DNA of 64,000 bases from Terriglobia bacterium (GTDB lineage Bacteria > Acidobacteriota > Terriglobia > Terriglobales > Acidobacteriaceae), in assembly GCA_020073665.1 (NCBI GenBank), contig JAIQEU010000016.1, positions 124,001 to 188,000 of the forward strand, in the 5' to 3' direction. The position numbers were made by a program, and so were the translations under genes. Position 1 is the stretch's first letter, and the number at the start of each line of letters is the position of its first letter. This document shows positions 17,801-26,052 of this stretch, piece by piece. A model generated the notes under the pieces. That model ran no database searches and was not told the DNA's origin. It was given only the letters and a program-made list of their open reading frames with translations.

Positions 17801-18755
17801 CGTAGCGCTCGGCTTTCGAGGCCTGCCGCTTGAGGGAGTTCATCTGGCGTGTCACTTCTTCGAAAATATCGTTGATGCGCGCCAGGTTGAGCTTGGATTC
17901 TTCCAGGCGAGCCTCGGCGAGCCGCTTCTTGGTCTTGAACTTGGTAATGCCGGCGGCCTCTTCAATAATGGCGCGGCGGTCGGTGGGACGGCTGCTCAAA
18001 ATCTGGCCAATGCGTCCCTGCTCGATCAATGCGTAGGATTCCGGCCCCAAACCGGTGCCCATGAACAGTTCCTGGATGTCGCGCAGGCGGCAGAGCTTGC
18101 CGTTGAGCAGGTACTCGCTGTCGCCGGAACGGAACAGTCGCCGGGTGACCTGGATTTCTCCGGCGCGCTGCTGCTGTTGGAACTTGCGCCGCCGGATCTT
18201 GAGCACGACCTGGGATGCCGGCGGCAGGCTCGCCACAGGCGCTGAACCGTCGATGCTTACCACGCTGGCCCGTTGCCGCGTCCAGAACAGGGGCTCATCT
18301 TCGTCGGCAGCGGCCTGGATTTCTTCGACTTTCCCCGGCTGAGCTTCTTCAATCAAACGTTCGGTCTCTTCGGCGGCGCGGGTGCGGATGTCCGCTTCAT
18401 CCCAATCCTCGGCGCCTGCGGGAAGATCGTCCTGAATTTCGATTTCGGTTGGGTCTTGGGCATCGGGGCCCGAGTAGACCTCGGGATCGATCAGCGTGAG
18501 CGAAACCTCGGCCATGCCGGTAGGCTTGCGATCGCGGGTGCCGGCAAAGATGACGTCTTCCATGCGCGAGCCGCGCAGGGTCTTGGCCGATTGCTCGCCC
18601 AGGACCCAGGAGATGGCGTCCGCAATATTGGACTTGCCGCAACCGTTGGGCCCGATGATGGCGGCAATGCCTTCACCGTGGAACTTGAGCTCGGTGCGAT
18701 CGCAGAACGACTTGAAGCCGAGAACGTGAAGCCTTTTCAGTTTGAGCAACGTCAA
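14868..18755 (-). CDS. smc: Chromosome partition protein SMC
   Basis: ATPase of the bacterial condensin. The 1295 residues are longer than the usual 1150-1200. The N-terminal head has Walker A IIGPNGCGKSN (about residue 34). Two long coiled coils flank a hinge (about residues 530-660, GVLADFLEVEPRFEG). The C-terminal head has LLSGGEKALTA (signature) and CILDEVDAPLDEAN (Walker B). Between the head segments VSLTLID and IQVTRRLFRSGDSEY there is an acidic insert of about 105 residues, rich in Glu, Asp and Ala. scpA/scpB are not adjacent. The ATG at 18755 fits the family start. Confidence 0.95.
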   Translation of the reverse strand: MTLLKLKRLHVLGFKSFCDRTELKFHGEGIAAIIGPNGCGKSNIADAISWVLGEQSAKTLRGSRMEDVIFAGTRDRKPTGMAEVSLTLIDPEVYSGPDAQDPTEIEIQDDLPAGAEDWDEADIRTRAAEETERLIEEAQPGKVEEIQAAADEDEPLFWTRQRASVVSIDGSAPVASLPPASQVVLKIRRRKFQQQQRAGEIQVTRRLFRSGDSEYLLNGKLCRLRDIQELFMGTGLGPESYALIEQGRIGQILSSRPTDRRAIIEEAAGITKFKTKKRLAEARLEESKLNLARINDIFEEVTRQMNSLKRQASKAERYARLREEMRAKLRLVLASKFAQLDQESAALDAQINTLSEEMRQQAETVQQLEAEQAERTQRGYGIETEIRENRERLNQIKLETDRAHAQRRHNEERCTELIARSAASDAELAQACQRLTTLEAERDSNRQTLASAAADLAAAQREHAQCQQEATDAANALSDLEQQQEASRLAIMEAVAASADLRNQLTQAEERLAAVDREGQRLQTEMRTASSQVEAFGGQRGQLALEFETVSQRVSGLTEEIAQTRQLIQSKRQAETECKARLDGLRAEYASAIGKRGSLEAVIAEHGYSTESVRRLFQSGVMQSGLAPAGVLADFLEVEPRFEGVVEDFLRDELNYIVVKSWDAADEGLRLLRTDVDGRATFLVHPEDSQAKFSFAVDENARQAPPDHSILPLKHSIRVLNGFGRSLEVILPKLRDGYIVSNPGFARELALENPDAFFLSQTGECFHNVTVTGGKQRSEGPLSMKRELRDVLRLLAEMETALRDEELRVLSLGRDIKELTSLLDRLEGEKREAEKQAMTSGHMLQQLESEMLRIGERVTTCQREMQRLAAERAEQESLINARRAEISLLDQQRAGLEHQAASATEQLASLRQHRDQATENASHHLARVATLEERHRAASAVLQRIESLVGELAERINSLRAQIDSSAVEKLQREAENQQIAAQLLELATEGNATEARDGLLQFESEQVRARLAEIDEALRTARQLLDQARDRRGELSAAAAKLESDAQYMAETCLNEIGVERHALMADSTIPIATGEELTVQDQAYREMRTRLDAMGPVNMMALEEYKETAERHTFLDTQRKDLVDSIENTQATIREIDVFSRQKFEEAFARINENFQATFKKLFGGGHAFMRLTDEENSAESGIDVVASPPGKKLQNVLLLSGGEKALTALSLLVGIFQYQPSPFCILDEVDAPLDEANIGRFTELVKEMSVQTQFVLITHSKKTMSIAPVLYGVTMQEPGVSKLVSVRFGATA

Positions 18756-19175
18756 CTCCTCGGGAAGACCAGTGGCCAGCTGTCAGTGGCCAGTTGCCAG
18801 CGCTTGACGGCTACAGCATCACCGCACCGAATGCTCGGGCGCGGGTGTTTACCAAACGGATTCCTCCGCTGAAGAAAACGATGCATGCTCGACTTAAGCC
18901 GACCAATTTACCGCCCCGGGCTGGGAGGGACACAGCACAGATTGCGTCTACTGTACCGACCGATTCGCACCGGGGTCAAGTACGAAAACACTATATATGG
19001 TGTGGCCTCATTCACATACCGTCTATTTTGCACACACAATGCAGCCAGTGCGCGGAAAATCGGAAGGAGATTAGAAGGAAGGGAGAATCGCGAGAGCGAG
19101 TTAAGAGTAGCGCAAGGCAGGTACTCAGGCAAGCAAAAGCGGCGGATCAACCCAGGCTGACGCAGAAACTAGGGA

Positions 19176-19195
19176 CGCGGGCAAGAGTGCCCGCG
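19176..19195. repeat. Palindrome CGCGGGC-N6-GCCCGCG
   Basis: A perfect 7-bp inverted repeat followed by CCACAC. The same motif family occurs at 33999-34019 and 63455-63475. Confidence 0.65.
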
Positions 19196-19208
19196 CCACA
19201 CGAACAGG

Positions 19209-19231
19209 GGGACAGCCGAGGCGGCTGTCCC
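19209..19231. repeat. Palindrome GGGACAGCC/GGCTGTCCC
   Basis: A 9-bp inverted repeat around a short loop, immediately downstream of the M20 peptidase gene on the minus strand. A near-identical copy is at 23023-23046, also downstream of a minus-strand gene. Confidence 0.65.
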
Positions 19232-19243
19232 TCCGCAGACTGG

Positions 19244-20617
19244 TTACTTTCCTAGTTTTTCGAAGAACAAGCAGATGGACTCGATCCCGCGGTAGAAATT
19301 CGGGATGTGGAACTTCTCGTTGGGCGCGTGCAGGTTGTCGTCGGGGAGGCCGAAGCCCATCATCACGCTGGGAATCTTCAGCACGTCCTGGAAGTCGGTG
19401 ACGATGGGAATGGAGCCGCCGGAGCGGATGAACACGGTGTCCTTCTTGAAGATTTCGTGCATGGCTTCGGTGGACGCCTTGACGTACCTGTTGTCAGTGC
19501 CCACGACGCAAGCCGGCCCTTTGCTCCACACCTTGATCTTGGTCTCGATCCCTTTCGGGGTGAGCTTCTTTACGTGGTTGGTGTAGCGCTTAAGAATGTC
19601 ATCAGGATCCTGGTTGGGCACCAGGCGCATGGAGACTTTCGCTGCGGCTTTGGCCGGGATCACCGTCTTGGCGCCGGGAGCCGTAAAACCGCCGGGCATG
19701 CCATGGACTTCAAGCGTGGGGCGGGCCCAGGTGCGGTAGAGCACCGAGAATCCCGGCTCTCCGGTCAGCACCTTGGAACCGACTTCGGTCTTGCGATAGT
19801 GCTCTTCGTTGAAGGGCAAGCGCTTCCAGGCTTTCAGCTCGTCTTTGGTGGGCGCTTTCACTTTCGAATAGAAGCCGGGAATGAGGACCTTGCCCTTGGC
19901 ATCTTTCAGCTTGCTGATGATTTCAATCAGCGCAAAGAAGGGATTCGGGGCAGCGCCGCCGTACATGCCGGAGTGCAGGTCGGTCTTGGCGCCGAAAGCT
20001 TCGATCTCGGTATAGACGAGGCCGCGCAGGCCGACGCACAGAGTCGGAAGGTCGGGAGCAAAGAGTTCGGTGTCGCAGACCAGGGCAAAATCGGCTTTCA
20101 GTTTCTGCTTCTGCTTGCGGACGTACTCAGCGATGGACTCGCCGCCGACTTCTTCCTCGCCCTCGAAGATGATCTTGACGTTGAGCGGCAGCTTGCCGCC
20201 GTGGGCCTTCATCAGCGACTCGAGGGCTTTCACTTCCATCCAGAGCTGGCCTTTGTCGTCGACCGCGCCGCGGGCGTAGATGTTGCTGTTGCGCTCGGTG
20301 GGTTCGAAGGGCGGCGTGTGCCATTCATCGAGCGGGTCGGGCGGCTGCACATCGAAATGGGCATACATCAGGACGGTTGGTTTACCGGGAGCGTGCAGCC
20401 AATCAGCATAGAGCAGCGGATGTCCCTGGGTAGGGATCAGTTCGACGTTCTCCATGCCGATGCGGCGCAGTTCGCTGGCCACGAATTCGGCCGCTTTCTG
20501 GACGTCGCCTTTGTGTTCGTCGAGGGTGCTGATGCTGGGAATGCGAAGGAGATCTTTGAGTTCGTTTAGAAACCTCTGCTGGTTATCGCGGGCGTAACTG
20601 ACAGCTGGGGAAGCCAT
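19244..20617 (-). CDS. M20-family metallopeptidase (dipeptidase)
   Basis: A protein of 457 residues of the ArgE/DapE/ACY1/CPG2 family, binuclear zinc. Metal and catalytic motifs in order: VLMYAHFDVQPPDP (His, catalytic Asp), YARGAVDDKGQLW (bridging Asp), IIFEGEEEVGGES (Glu base and ligand), CDTELF (Asp ligand), and a C-terminal RSGGSIPIV followed by MGFGLPDDNLHAPNE (His ligand). The insert domain (about residues 195-310) is the dimerisation lid. The closest match by motif is the carnosinase/CNDP-like group of cytosolic non-specific dipeptidases. The start is ATG at 20617. Confidence 0.9.
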   Translation of the reverse strand: MASPAVSYARDNQQRFLNELKDLLRIPSISTLDEHKGDVQKAAEFVASELRRIGMENVELIPTQGHPLLYADWLHAPGKPTVLMYAHFDVQPPDPLDEWHTPPFEPTERNSNIYARGAVDDKGQLWMEVKALESLMKAHGGKLPLNVKIIFEGEEEVGGESIAEYVRKQKQKLKADFALVCDTELFAPDLPTLCVGLRGLVYTEIEAFGAKTDLHSGMYGGAAPNPFFALIEIISKLKDAKGKVLIPGFYSKVKAPTKDELKAWKRLPFNEEHYRKTEVGSKVLTGEPGFSVLYRTWARPTLEVHGMPGGFTAPGAKTVIPAKAAAKVSMRLVPNQDPDDILKRYTNHVKKLTPKGIETKIKVWSKGPACVVGTDNRYVKASTEAMHEIFKKDTVFIRSGGSIPIVTDFQDVLKIPSVMMGFGLPDDNLHAPNEKFHIPNFYRGIESICLFFEKLGK

Positions 20618-20922
20618 GGAAGTGTGTCCCTTTCTCGCGAGCGAACGCGAATGGATGGCGATTTTTGCGTGGCCATGAAACGTTTAAGTATACAAGGAAA
20701 GTAGGGGGCAGGTGGGCAGGGCCGCAGGGGGAAATCTTTGCCAAACTTGCCTGGACAAAATGGGTGGCTTCGTGAGGTTGTTGGTGAATGGCGATATTTC
20801 AACAGCAATCCACCCCAACGGCGCAGACTGATCACTTCCGAGTGGCCGACCTTCCATCCAGAGTCGTCGCATCGGATGAAACGCGCCGCGCGGGACTATA
20901 ATTGTGAGCACGGAGGCCATCC
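20618..20922. other. Divergent intergenic region with promoters
   Basis: A 305-bp spacer between the M20 peptidase and the START-like gene. A minus-strand TATACT lies about 65 nt upstream of the peptidase start. A plus-strand TATAAT (20897-20902) precedes the START-like gene. No gene or repeat is seen. Confidence 0.5.
20897..20902 (+). promoter_or_regulatory. -10 element for START-like gene
   Basis: A perfect TATAAT, about 10 nt before a GGAGG ribosome-binding site (20912-20916) that in turn precedes the GTG start at 20923 by 6 nt. No good -35 is visible. The leader would be very short. Confidence 0.45.
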
Positions 20923-21873
20923 GTGCCAGCGTCGCGATTGGGAAGGGATACCCACCTGCCAATCCGATCAGACTCGAAGACGGCCGGGCTTGTGCTTCTC
21001 TCCGTGATGCTCGGCTGCCTCGCTGCGCAGCCAGTCGAATCTGCGGAACTGAAAAAGGAAACCGCTGCCGGGTTCGACCGCTATATTGGCGCGTCCGAAA
21101 ACCGGATCAAGTCAGAACTCCAGAACGGGCCTTTCCTCTTTATTGACGAGCTGCCAGTGACGCGTCGGGTGGAAGCCTACGCACAGCTGCGTAAGGGACA
21201 AGTTCTGGTCAAGCAGGTCAACATGAGGGAAGATGAGCATCCCATCGAAGTCCCTCACGGACTGATTCACGACTGGATCGGCGTACTATTCATTCCGAAC
21301 GCCTCGCTGTCGCAAACCCTTGCTGTCGTCCAGGACTACGACAATCACCAGAACATCTACAAACCCGAAATACGCCATTCCAAGCTGCTCAACCGCAACG
21401 GCGACAACTTCAAGGTGTTTCTCCAGTTCTACAAGAAATCGATTGTCACTGTCGTGATCAATGCCGACTTTGACATCAACTACGAACGGTTCGGAACCAG
21501 CCGCGCCGTGAGCCGTTCCTATTCCACGCGGCTCGCGGAGGTGGAAAACGCCGGCCAGACAGACGAGCGCGAACTGGCAGTAGATGACGCGCACGGCTAT
21601 CTCTGGCGCCTTTATAGCTACTGGCGGTTCGAAGAAAAAGATGGGGGTGTTTATGTGCAGCTCGAATCGATCGGGCTGAGCCGTGCTGTTCCCGCCATTA
21701 TCGGCTGGCTGGTAAACCCACTGCTGAGAAGCATTCCGCGTGGAACCATTTCGAGCCTCCTCGGCGCTACCCGTGCGGCTGCCGCCAAACCGGGCGCAAG
21801 AACAAGTCTTCTCTTCCACACAGAGTCGGAGCCTCTTGGGAGAGTGCTCGGATCACGGGCGATCCCGAAGTAA
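20923..21873 (+). CDS. Conserved secreted protein, START/SRPBCC-like
   Basis: A protein of 316 residues. The GTG start follows GGAGG. An N-terminal hydrophobic segment (GLVLLSVMLGCLAAQPVESA) looks like a signal peptide after a rather long basic n-region. The body contains IHDWIGVLFIPNASLSQTLA, VQDYDNHQNIYKPE, DINYERFGTSR, YSTRLAEVEN and LWRLYSYWRFEEKDGGVYVQ, a pattern like START/polyketide-cyclase folds that bind hydrophobic ligands. I know such sequences only as uncharacterised acidobacterial proteins, so the function is open. The next gene is on the same strand 65 bp downstream. Confidence 0.6.
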   Translation: MPASRLGRDTHLPIRSDSKTAGLVLLSVMLGCLAAQPVESAELKKETAAGFDRYIGASENRIKSELQNGPFLFIDELPVTRRVEAYAQLRKGQVLVKQVNMREDEHPIEVPHGLIHDWIGVLFIPNASLSQTLAVVQDYDNHQNIYKPEIRHSKLLNRNGDNFKVFLQFYKKSIVTVVINADFDINYERFGTSRAVSRSYSTRLAEVENAGQTDERELAVDDAHGYLWRLYSYWRFEEKDGGVYVQLESIGLSRAVPAIIGWLVNPLLRSIPRGTISSLLGATRAAAAKPGARTSLLFHTESEPLGRVLGSRAIPK

Positions 21874-21938
21874 CCGGATTACTTCCTGTTTGCCGACGAC
21901 ATTTCATGTGACCGGTAGTCCTGAAAACGGGAGTCCTG

Positions 21939-22913
21939 ATGAAAGCGATTGTTTATCACCGCTATGGTTCACCCGATGTTCTCAAGTGTGAAGAAATTGA
22001 AAACCCCACCGCTGGCGACGATGAAGTCCTGATAAGAGTTCGCGCGGCTTCCGTCAATCCACTTGACTGGCGCTTAATGAGAGGCGTGCCGTACATATTT
22101 CGCATACTGTTCCGGCTGCGCAAACCGACTATCACACAACCCGGGCGACCCGGGCGTGATGTGGCCGGCCAGGTTGAAACGGTTGGTAGGAGCGTAACCC
22201 AGTTCAAACCAGGCGACGAGGTGTTCGGCTGGTGCCACGGGGCCTTTGCCGAGTATGCCTGTGCTTCCGAGTCAGCATTGGTCACGAAGCCCAATAACCT
22301 GACGTTTGAGCAAGCGACTGCTGTACCTGTGGCGGCGCTCACCGCATTGCAGGGTCTTCGGGATAAGGGACAGATTCAGCCGGGGCAGAAGGTCCTGATT
22401 AACGGCGCGGCAGGCGGCGTGGGTACGTTCGCGGTGCAGATCGCCAAGTCGTTCGGCGCAGATGTGACCGGCGTATGCAGTGCCAGGAATGTAGACATGG
22501 TCCGATCCATCGGCGCAGATCGGGTCATTGATTACACCCTAGAGGATTTCACCAAAAGTGGGCAACGTTACGACCTGATTCTCGACTGCGTTGGGAACCA
22601 TTCGTTATCAGCCTGCAGACGCGTCTTAAATCCGAATGGCATATGCGTTATCGCCGGAGCACCCAAAGAACCCCGGATCTTTCTGACTCGTGCGCTCGCA
22701 GCGCCTGTGTTGTCACGTTTCGTGAGCCAGAAGTTCGTCATGTTTATAGCGAAACTGAGAAAAGAGGACCTGACCATCATGCACGACCTCATGAAGGCCG
22801 GAAAGGTAAGGCCTGTCATTGACAAGTGCTACAGGTTGAGTGAGGTCCCTGAAGCGACCCGATATCTGGAAGAAGGACACGTTCGAGGAAAAGTAGTAAT
22901 CACTATGCCATAA
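21939..22913 (+). CDS. MDR-family NAD(P)H quinone oxidoreductase-like protein
   Basis: A protein of 324 residues, medium-chain dehydrogenase/reductase without structural zinc cysteines. The N-terminal GroES-like domain has RVRAASVNPLDWRLMRG and GRDVAGQVETVG. The nucleotide-binding Rossmann domain has VLINGAAGGVGTFAVQIAK (about residues 150-168) and the substrate region contains DLILDCVGN. The C-terminus GKVVITMP is typical. This matches the zeta-crystallin/QOR or alkenal reductase group; the substrate is unknown. GGAG precedes the ATG. It could be co-transcribed with the START-like gene. Confidence 0.85.
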   Translation: MKAIVYHRYGSPDVLKCEEIENPTAGDDEVLIRVRAASVNPLDWRLMRGVPYIFRILFRLRKPTITQPGRPGRDVAGQVETVGRSVTQFKPGDEVFGWCHGAFAEYACASESALVTKPNNLTFEQATAVPVAALTALQGLRDKGQIQPGQKVLINGAAGGVGTFAVQIAKSFGADVTGVCSARNVDMVRSIGADRVIDYTLEDFTKSGQRYDLILDCVGNHSLSACRRVLNPNGICVIAGAPKEPRIFLTRALAAPVLSRFVSQKFVMFIAKLRKEDLTIMHDLMKAGKVRPVIDKCYRLSEVPEATRYLEEGHVRGKVVITMP

Positions 22914-23022
22914 CAACAAAACCTCACAACGCACCGGCAAATTTCTCAGGAACCTGTGATAACTGTCGTAAACACGCGATTTCACGAATTGAAGGCTACC
23001 GGTGAAGCCGCCACGCTACGGC

Positions 23023-23046
23023 AGGACAAGCGGAGGCGGCTGTCCT
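23023..23046. repeat. Palindrome, second copy of GGACAxxC/GGCTGTCC
   Basis: AGGACAAGC...GGCGGCTGTCCT, nearly the same as the palindrome at 19209-19231. It lies downstream of the minus-strand ABC permease gene and could act as a transcription end, though no U tract follows. Confidence 0.6.
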
Positions 23047-23065
23047 ACGTGGCCGGTACCCCCGC

Positions 23066-24631
23066 CTACGCGGTCTGGGCTTGGACGCGGCGGCCCCAGT
23101 AGGCGGCGGCCAAGAGTCCGATTGTGGCCAGCAGGTAAACCGGTGCGTTTGCCGATTGCGGTGTCAGACCCATGAAGTCGAGGCCGGGGGTGTAGTGGGC
23201 TGGGCCGACGTACCACCACACGGTGTAAAGCGCCTCAAACGGCTTGCTTGAGCCGCTCCAGACGCCGAGAGCCAGGGCCAAGGTGGGTATGAAGAGGGCT
23301 CCGCCGATCCATGCTGCCAGGGCGTGCCAGTCCTGACCCAGTAGCAGGCGAATTCCCACTCCGCCGCCGGTGAGTATCGCGACCAGTATGCCGGCCGTCC
23401 ACAACGCGGGGAGTTGCCGGTAGAGCGCTCGTGGCGATGAAAAGATAAGCGATTGAGTGGCATGTTGGGTTTCGCGGGCCCCCATCTTCGACCACACCAG
23501 CACTGGCCACAGCCAAGCCACAATCAAGACACCCTGGCGAGTGGCAGCTGCAGGAGAGACCAGGCTAGCGATGGAGAGTCCGGCGGCCACCACGTACCAC
23601 CACCAGCGCAGACCTTTCAACATCAGCCGCAGTTCCGAGACCACCATTTGCCCGAAGCGGCCATGGATCGCGGATCGCTGCAGCGGGGTGAGGACAACAC
23701 TCGCGTGGATATCGCCAACGGCCACACGCTCCGCTTCACCGTTTCCGTTGGCGCCGGCATTTTGGGCCTTCTGCTTCCACAACGAAAACTCACGGGCGGG
23801 ATCGAAACGGTGGAAGAAGACGGAGGCCACCAGCGCGATACCCACCGCCACTGCGACCCAGGCAAGGCGCAACAGAACAGCGTGCGCGGTCCAGTCCACT
23901 CCGTTCCAAGTGAAGGTCCGGTAGGGCCGCTGGTTACCGATGGTGAAGTTGAAGCTGGGCCCGGATTGCGGATCGATCTTCCGCAAAGCAGTCCCCATGC
24001 TGTCGTAGAACACGTGCATCCCGGCAAAGTCGTCGGCTCCGATGACCGCGCTGGCGAGGGCAAACGTCCACACAAAGAAATAGGCTACGTTGCCGAAGCC
24101 CCCACGCAGCAGGGGCAAGGTTTCGAACAAAATGGCCACGGCGGCAGTGACCGCCATCGCCGGCAACGCAACCAGCACAAACGGCGACCAGAGTTTCCAC
24201 AGCGACAAGTGAAGATCTTCGGCGCGAAGGTATTGCATGCCCAGCGCGGCCAGCATGAGTACGACAACCATGGCCGCCAGCACCGTGAAGTTGCTGATCA
24301 TCTTGGCCACGGTGTAAAAGCTCTTGCGCATCGGCGTCGTCGCCAGGATTTGTCCTACGCGGGTCTGGACGTCTCGCTGCAGGGAATTCTTAACGATGTA
24401 GAAGCCGACCAGGGTCAGGAAAACGGACGCCGTCACCGTCATCAGGGCGCCGACCCAGGCGGAGTTGTAGATGCCGCGGTAGCCTTGGCCAACCTGCAAC
24501 TGGGCCTTTTCTTCGAGCACGGCGTACGCCAGATAGAGAGCACCGGCCAGGGTCAGCAGAAAACTGTAGCGTCGCACGCGCTCCAGGAAGTCGGCCTTCA
24601 CCAGGTGATAGAGAACGCGCCCGTGATTCAT
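23066..24631 (-). CDS. ABC-2 type transporter permease
   Basis: A protein of 521 residues with about 12 hydrophobic segments in two halves of six, for example YSFLLTLAGALYLAYAVLEE and ISNFTVLAAMVVVLMLAALG at the N-terminal half, VVAAGLSIASLVSPAA at the C-terminal half, and a soluble loop (about residues 195-250). It probably forms the membrane part of an exporter with the ATPase encoded just upstream; the two overlap by 4 nt (ATGA), implying translational coupling. The substrate is unknown; similar pairs carry antibiotics, lipids or peptides. Confidence 0.85.
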   Translation of the reverse strand: MNHGRVLYHLVKADFLERVRRYSFLLTLAGALYLAYAVLEEKAQLQVGQGYRGIYNSAWVGALMTVTASVFLTLVGFYIVKNSLQRDVQTRVGQILATTPMRKSFYTVAKMISNFTVLAAMVVVLMLAALGMQYLRAEDLHLSLWKLWSPFVLVALPAMAVTAAVAILFETLPLLRGGFGNVAYFFVWTFALASAVIGADDFAGMHVFYDSMGTALRKIDPQSGPSFNFTIGNQRPYRTFTWNGVDWTAHAVLLRLAWVAVAVGIALVASVFFHRFDPAREFSLWKQKAQNAGANGNGEAERVAVGDIHASVVLTPLQRSAIHGRFGQMVVSELRLMLKGLRWWWYVVAAGLSIASLVSPAAATRQGVLIVAWLWPVLVWSKMGARETQHATQSLIFSSPRALYRQLPALWTAGILVAILTGGGVGIRLLLGQDWHALAAWIGGALFIPTLALALGVWSGSSKPFEALYTVWWYVGPAHYTPGLDFMGLTPQSANAPVYLLATIGLLAAAYWGRRVQAQTA

Positions 24632-25509
24632 GCCGCCGCTCCCATGCGATGGTTGGAAAGGCTGTACAGGTAGGCGTCTTCCAGAGTGGGCAGGACGGGC
24701 TGCGCCCCGGCGGGTGGCTGCGGCGCCAGCACGCGCACGTGGACGCCGTCGCTGCGGCGGGTGGTGTTGCTCACCAGGTAACGTTGCTTGGCGGCGGTCA
24801 GCTCATTGCTGGGGATGACCCACTCCCAGACCATTCCTTCCACCTGGCGGAGTAATTCTTCTGGAGCCGCGTGCGCGACCAGCGCGCCTTTCGAAATGAG
24901 GGCGATATCAGTGGCGGTGGCTTCCACGTCGGAAACGATGTGAGTGGAGAGAATCACGATGCGTTCGCCGGCAAGGTCCGAAAGCAGGTTGCGGAAGCGG
25001 ACGCGTTCTTCGGGATCGAGCCCGGCGGTAGGTTCGTCGACGATGAGCAATTGCGGATCGTTGAGCAGGGCCTGGGCGATGCCGACACGCTGCTTCATTC
25101 CCCCGGAGAACCCGCCCAGCGGGCGCTTGCGGACGTCGGCGAGGTTAACCAAGTTGAGCAGTTCGTCAATGCGGCGCTTGGCGGTAGGCGCATCCAGGCC
25201 TTTGACTGCGGCCAGGTACTCCAGGAACTCGACCGCATTCAGGTTGGGGTAAACGCCGAAATCCTGCGGCAGATAGCCGAGGACGGCGCGCACGGCATCA
25301 GGGTTTATGGCCAAGTCGACGTCGTTCCATGTGACCTTGCCCGCAGTGGAGCGAGTGATGGTGGCGAGGATGCTCATCAGTGTGGTCTTGCCGGCCCCGT
25401 TTGGACCCAGCAGGCCCAGTACGCCGGGTCTGAGTTCGAGGCTGAAGTTGCGCAGGGCAAGAACATTGTTGCCGTACTGCTTGCTGACGTTGTCGATGAC
25501 CAGCTTCAA
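24628..25509 (-). CDS. ABC transporter ATP-binding protein
   Basis: A protein of 293 residues. Walker A GLLGPNGAGKTTLMSIL (about residue 37), Q-loop GYLPQDFGVYP, signature GFSGGMKQRVGIAQALL, Walker B LLIVDEPTAGLDPEERVRF and the H-loop ILSTHIVSDVE are all intact. The CcmA/DrrA-like type fits with an ABC-2 permease. It is first of a two-gene unit with the permease, which it overlaps by 4 nt. The C-terminal 70 residues form an accessory domain of unknown role. Confidence 0.92.
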   Translation of the reverse strand: MKLVIDNVSKQYGNNVLALRNFSLELRPGVLGLLGPNGAGKTTLMSILATITRSTAGKVTWNDVDLAINPDAVRAVLGYLPQDFGVYPNLNAVEFLEYLAAVKGLDAPTAKRRIDELLNLVNLADVRKRPLGGFSGGMKQRVGIAQALLNDPQLLIVDEPTAGLDPEERVRFRNLLSDLAGERIVILSTHIVSDVEATATDIALISKGALVAHAAPEELLRQVEGMVWEWVIPSNELTAAKQRYLVSNTTRRSDGVHVRVLAPQPPAGAQPVLPTLEDAYLYSLSNHRMGAAA

Positions 25510-25617
25510 GAATTGCCTCCCGCTTTGCCGAAGCGTAGTTCAGTAAACGCATAACACTTAACAAAAGTTCCATGGAAACCAGGTCGCAAGGCGGCAGATC
25601 ACAGAACGGGATGCCGG

Positions 25618-26052
25618 CTACGAAGTCGGTGGCGCTTTGGGTTGAAACAGCACCTTTACGCTGCCCTGGGCCAGGTAGGCGATGATGGCGAAGTCGGTGA
25701 CAACGTTGAAGGCGAACAGAGGAAAGTTCCAGTGTTGAATGGTCTGATGAAGCATTGCTGACAAGAAAAGATAGCTTGACCAGGCCAGGATGATGCCACA
25801 GAAGACCATGGCTGCAACGCGGGCGCGGGCCGCCAGTCGCCGAAGGCCTACACCGAGCACTACCCAGACCACGGCTTCGACCAGCGAGGTGAACATGTAC
25901 TGGTAGATGCCGATCGAACCTGCCGTGAGATAGCGAACCATCTGGCCCACAAACCACAGGCTGAGCAGGGCGCGAACGAAGCAGCAAACAATAATCAACA
26001 CCAATCCCAGAGGCAATTTCGAAACGGCGGAAGGCTCGCCGGCGTTGGTCAT
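25618..26052 (-). CDS. Small membrane protein
   Basis: A protein of 144 residues with four predicted transmembrane segments (VLIIVCCFVRALLSLWFV, IYQYMFTSLVEAVVWVVLGV, VAAMVFCGIILAWSSYLFL and FPLFAFNVVTDFAIIAYLA). I do not recognise a family. The start codon overlaps the stop of the upstream methyltransferase-like frame (ATGA), so the two were translationally coupled. The ABC transporter genes follow 108 bp downstream on the same strand. Confidence 0.65.
   Translation of the reverse strand: MTNAGEPSAVSKLPLGLVLIIVCCFVRALLSLWFVGQMVRYLTAGSIGIYQYMFTSLVEAVVWVVLGVGLRRLAARARVAAMVFCGIILAWSSYLFLSAMLHQTIQHWNFPLFAFNVVTDFAIIAYLAQGSVKVLFQPKAPPTS

Larger units (their letters stand above)
18756..19243. other. 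Intergenic region rich in short palindromes
   Basis: A 488-bp spacer between smc and the M20 peptidase gene. It starts with CAGTGGCCAGCTGTCAGTGGCC-like low-complexity words (about 18771-18800) and ends with two palindromes listed separately. The middle part (about 18940-19060) is relatively AT-rich and should hold the smc promoter. No gene is recognised. Confidence 0.5.

Noticed and set aside
19307-20569. A 420-residue open frame opposite the M20 peptidase gene
   Set aside because: Antisense shadow of a well-conserved enzyme; Gly/Val/Phe/His-rich composition typical of shadows.
23453-24673. A 406-residue open frame opposite the ABC permease gene
   Set aside because: Antisense to a permease with clear transmembrane segments and coupling to its ATPase gene; His/Gln-rich shadow composition.
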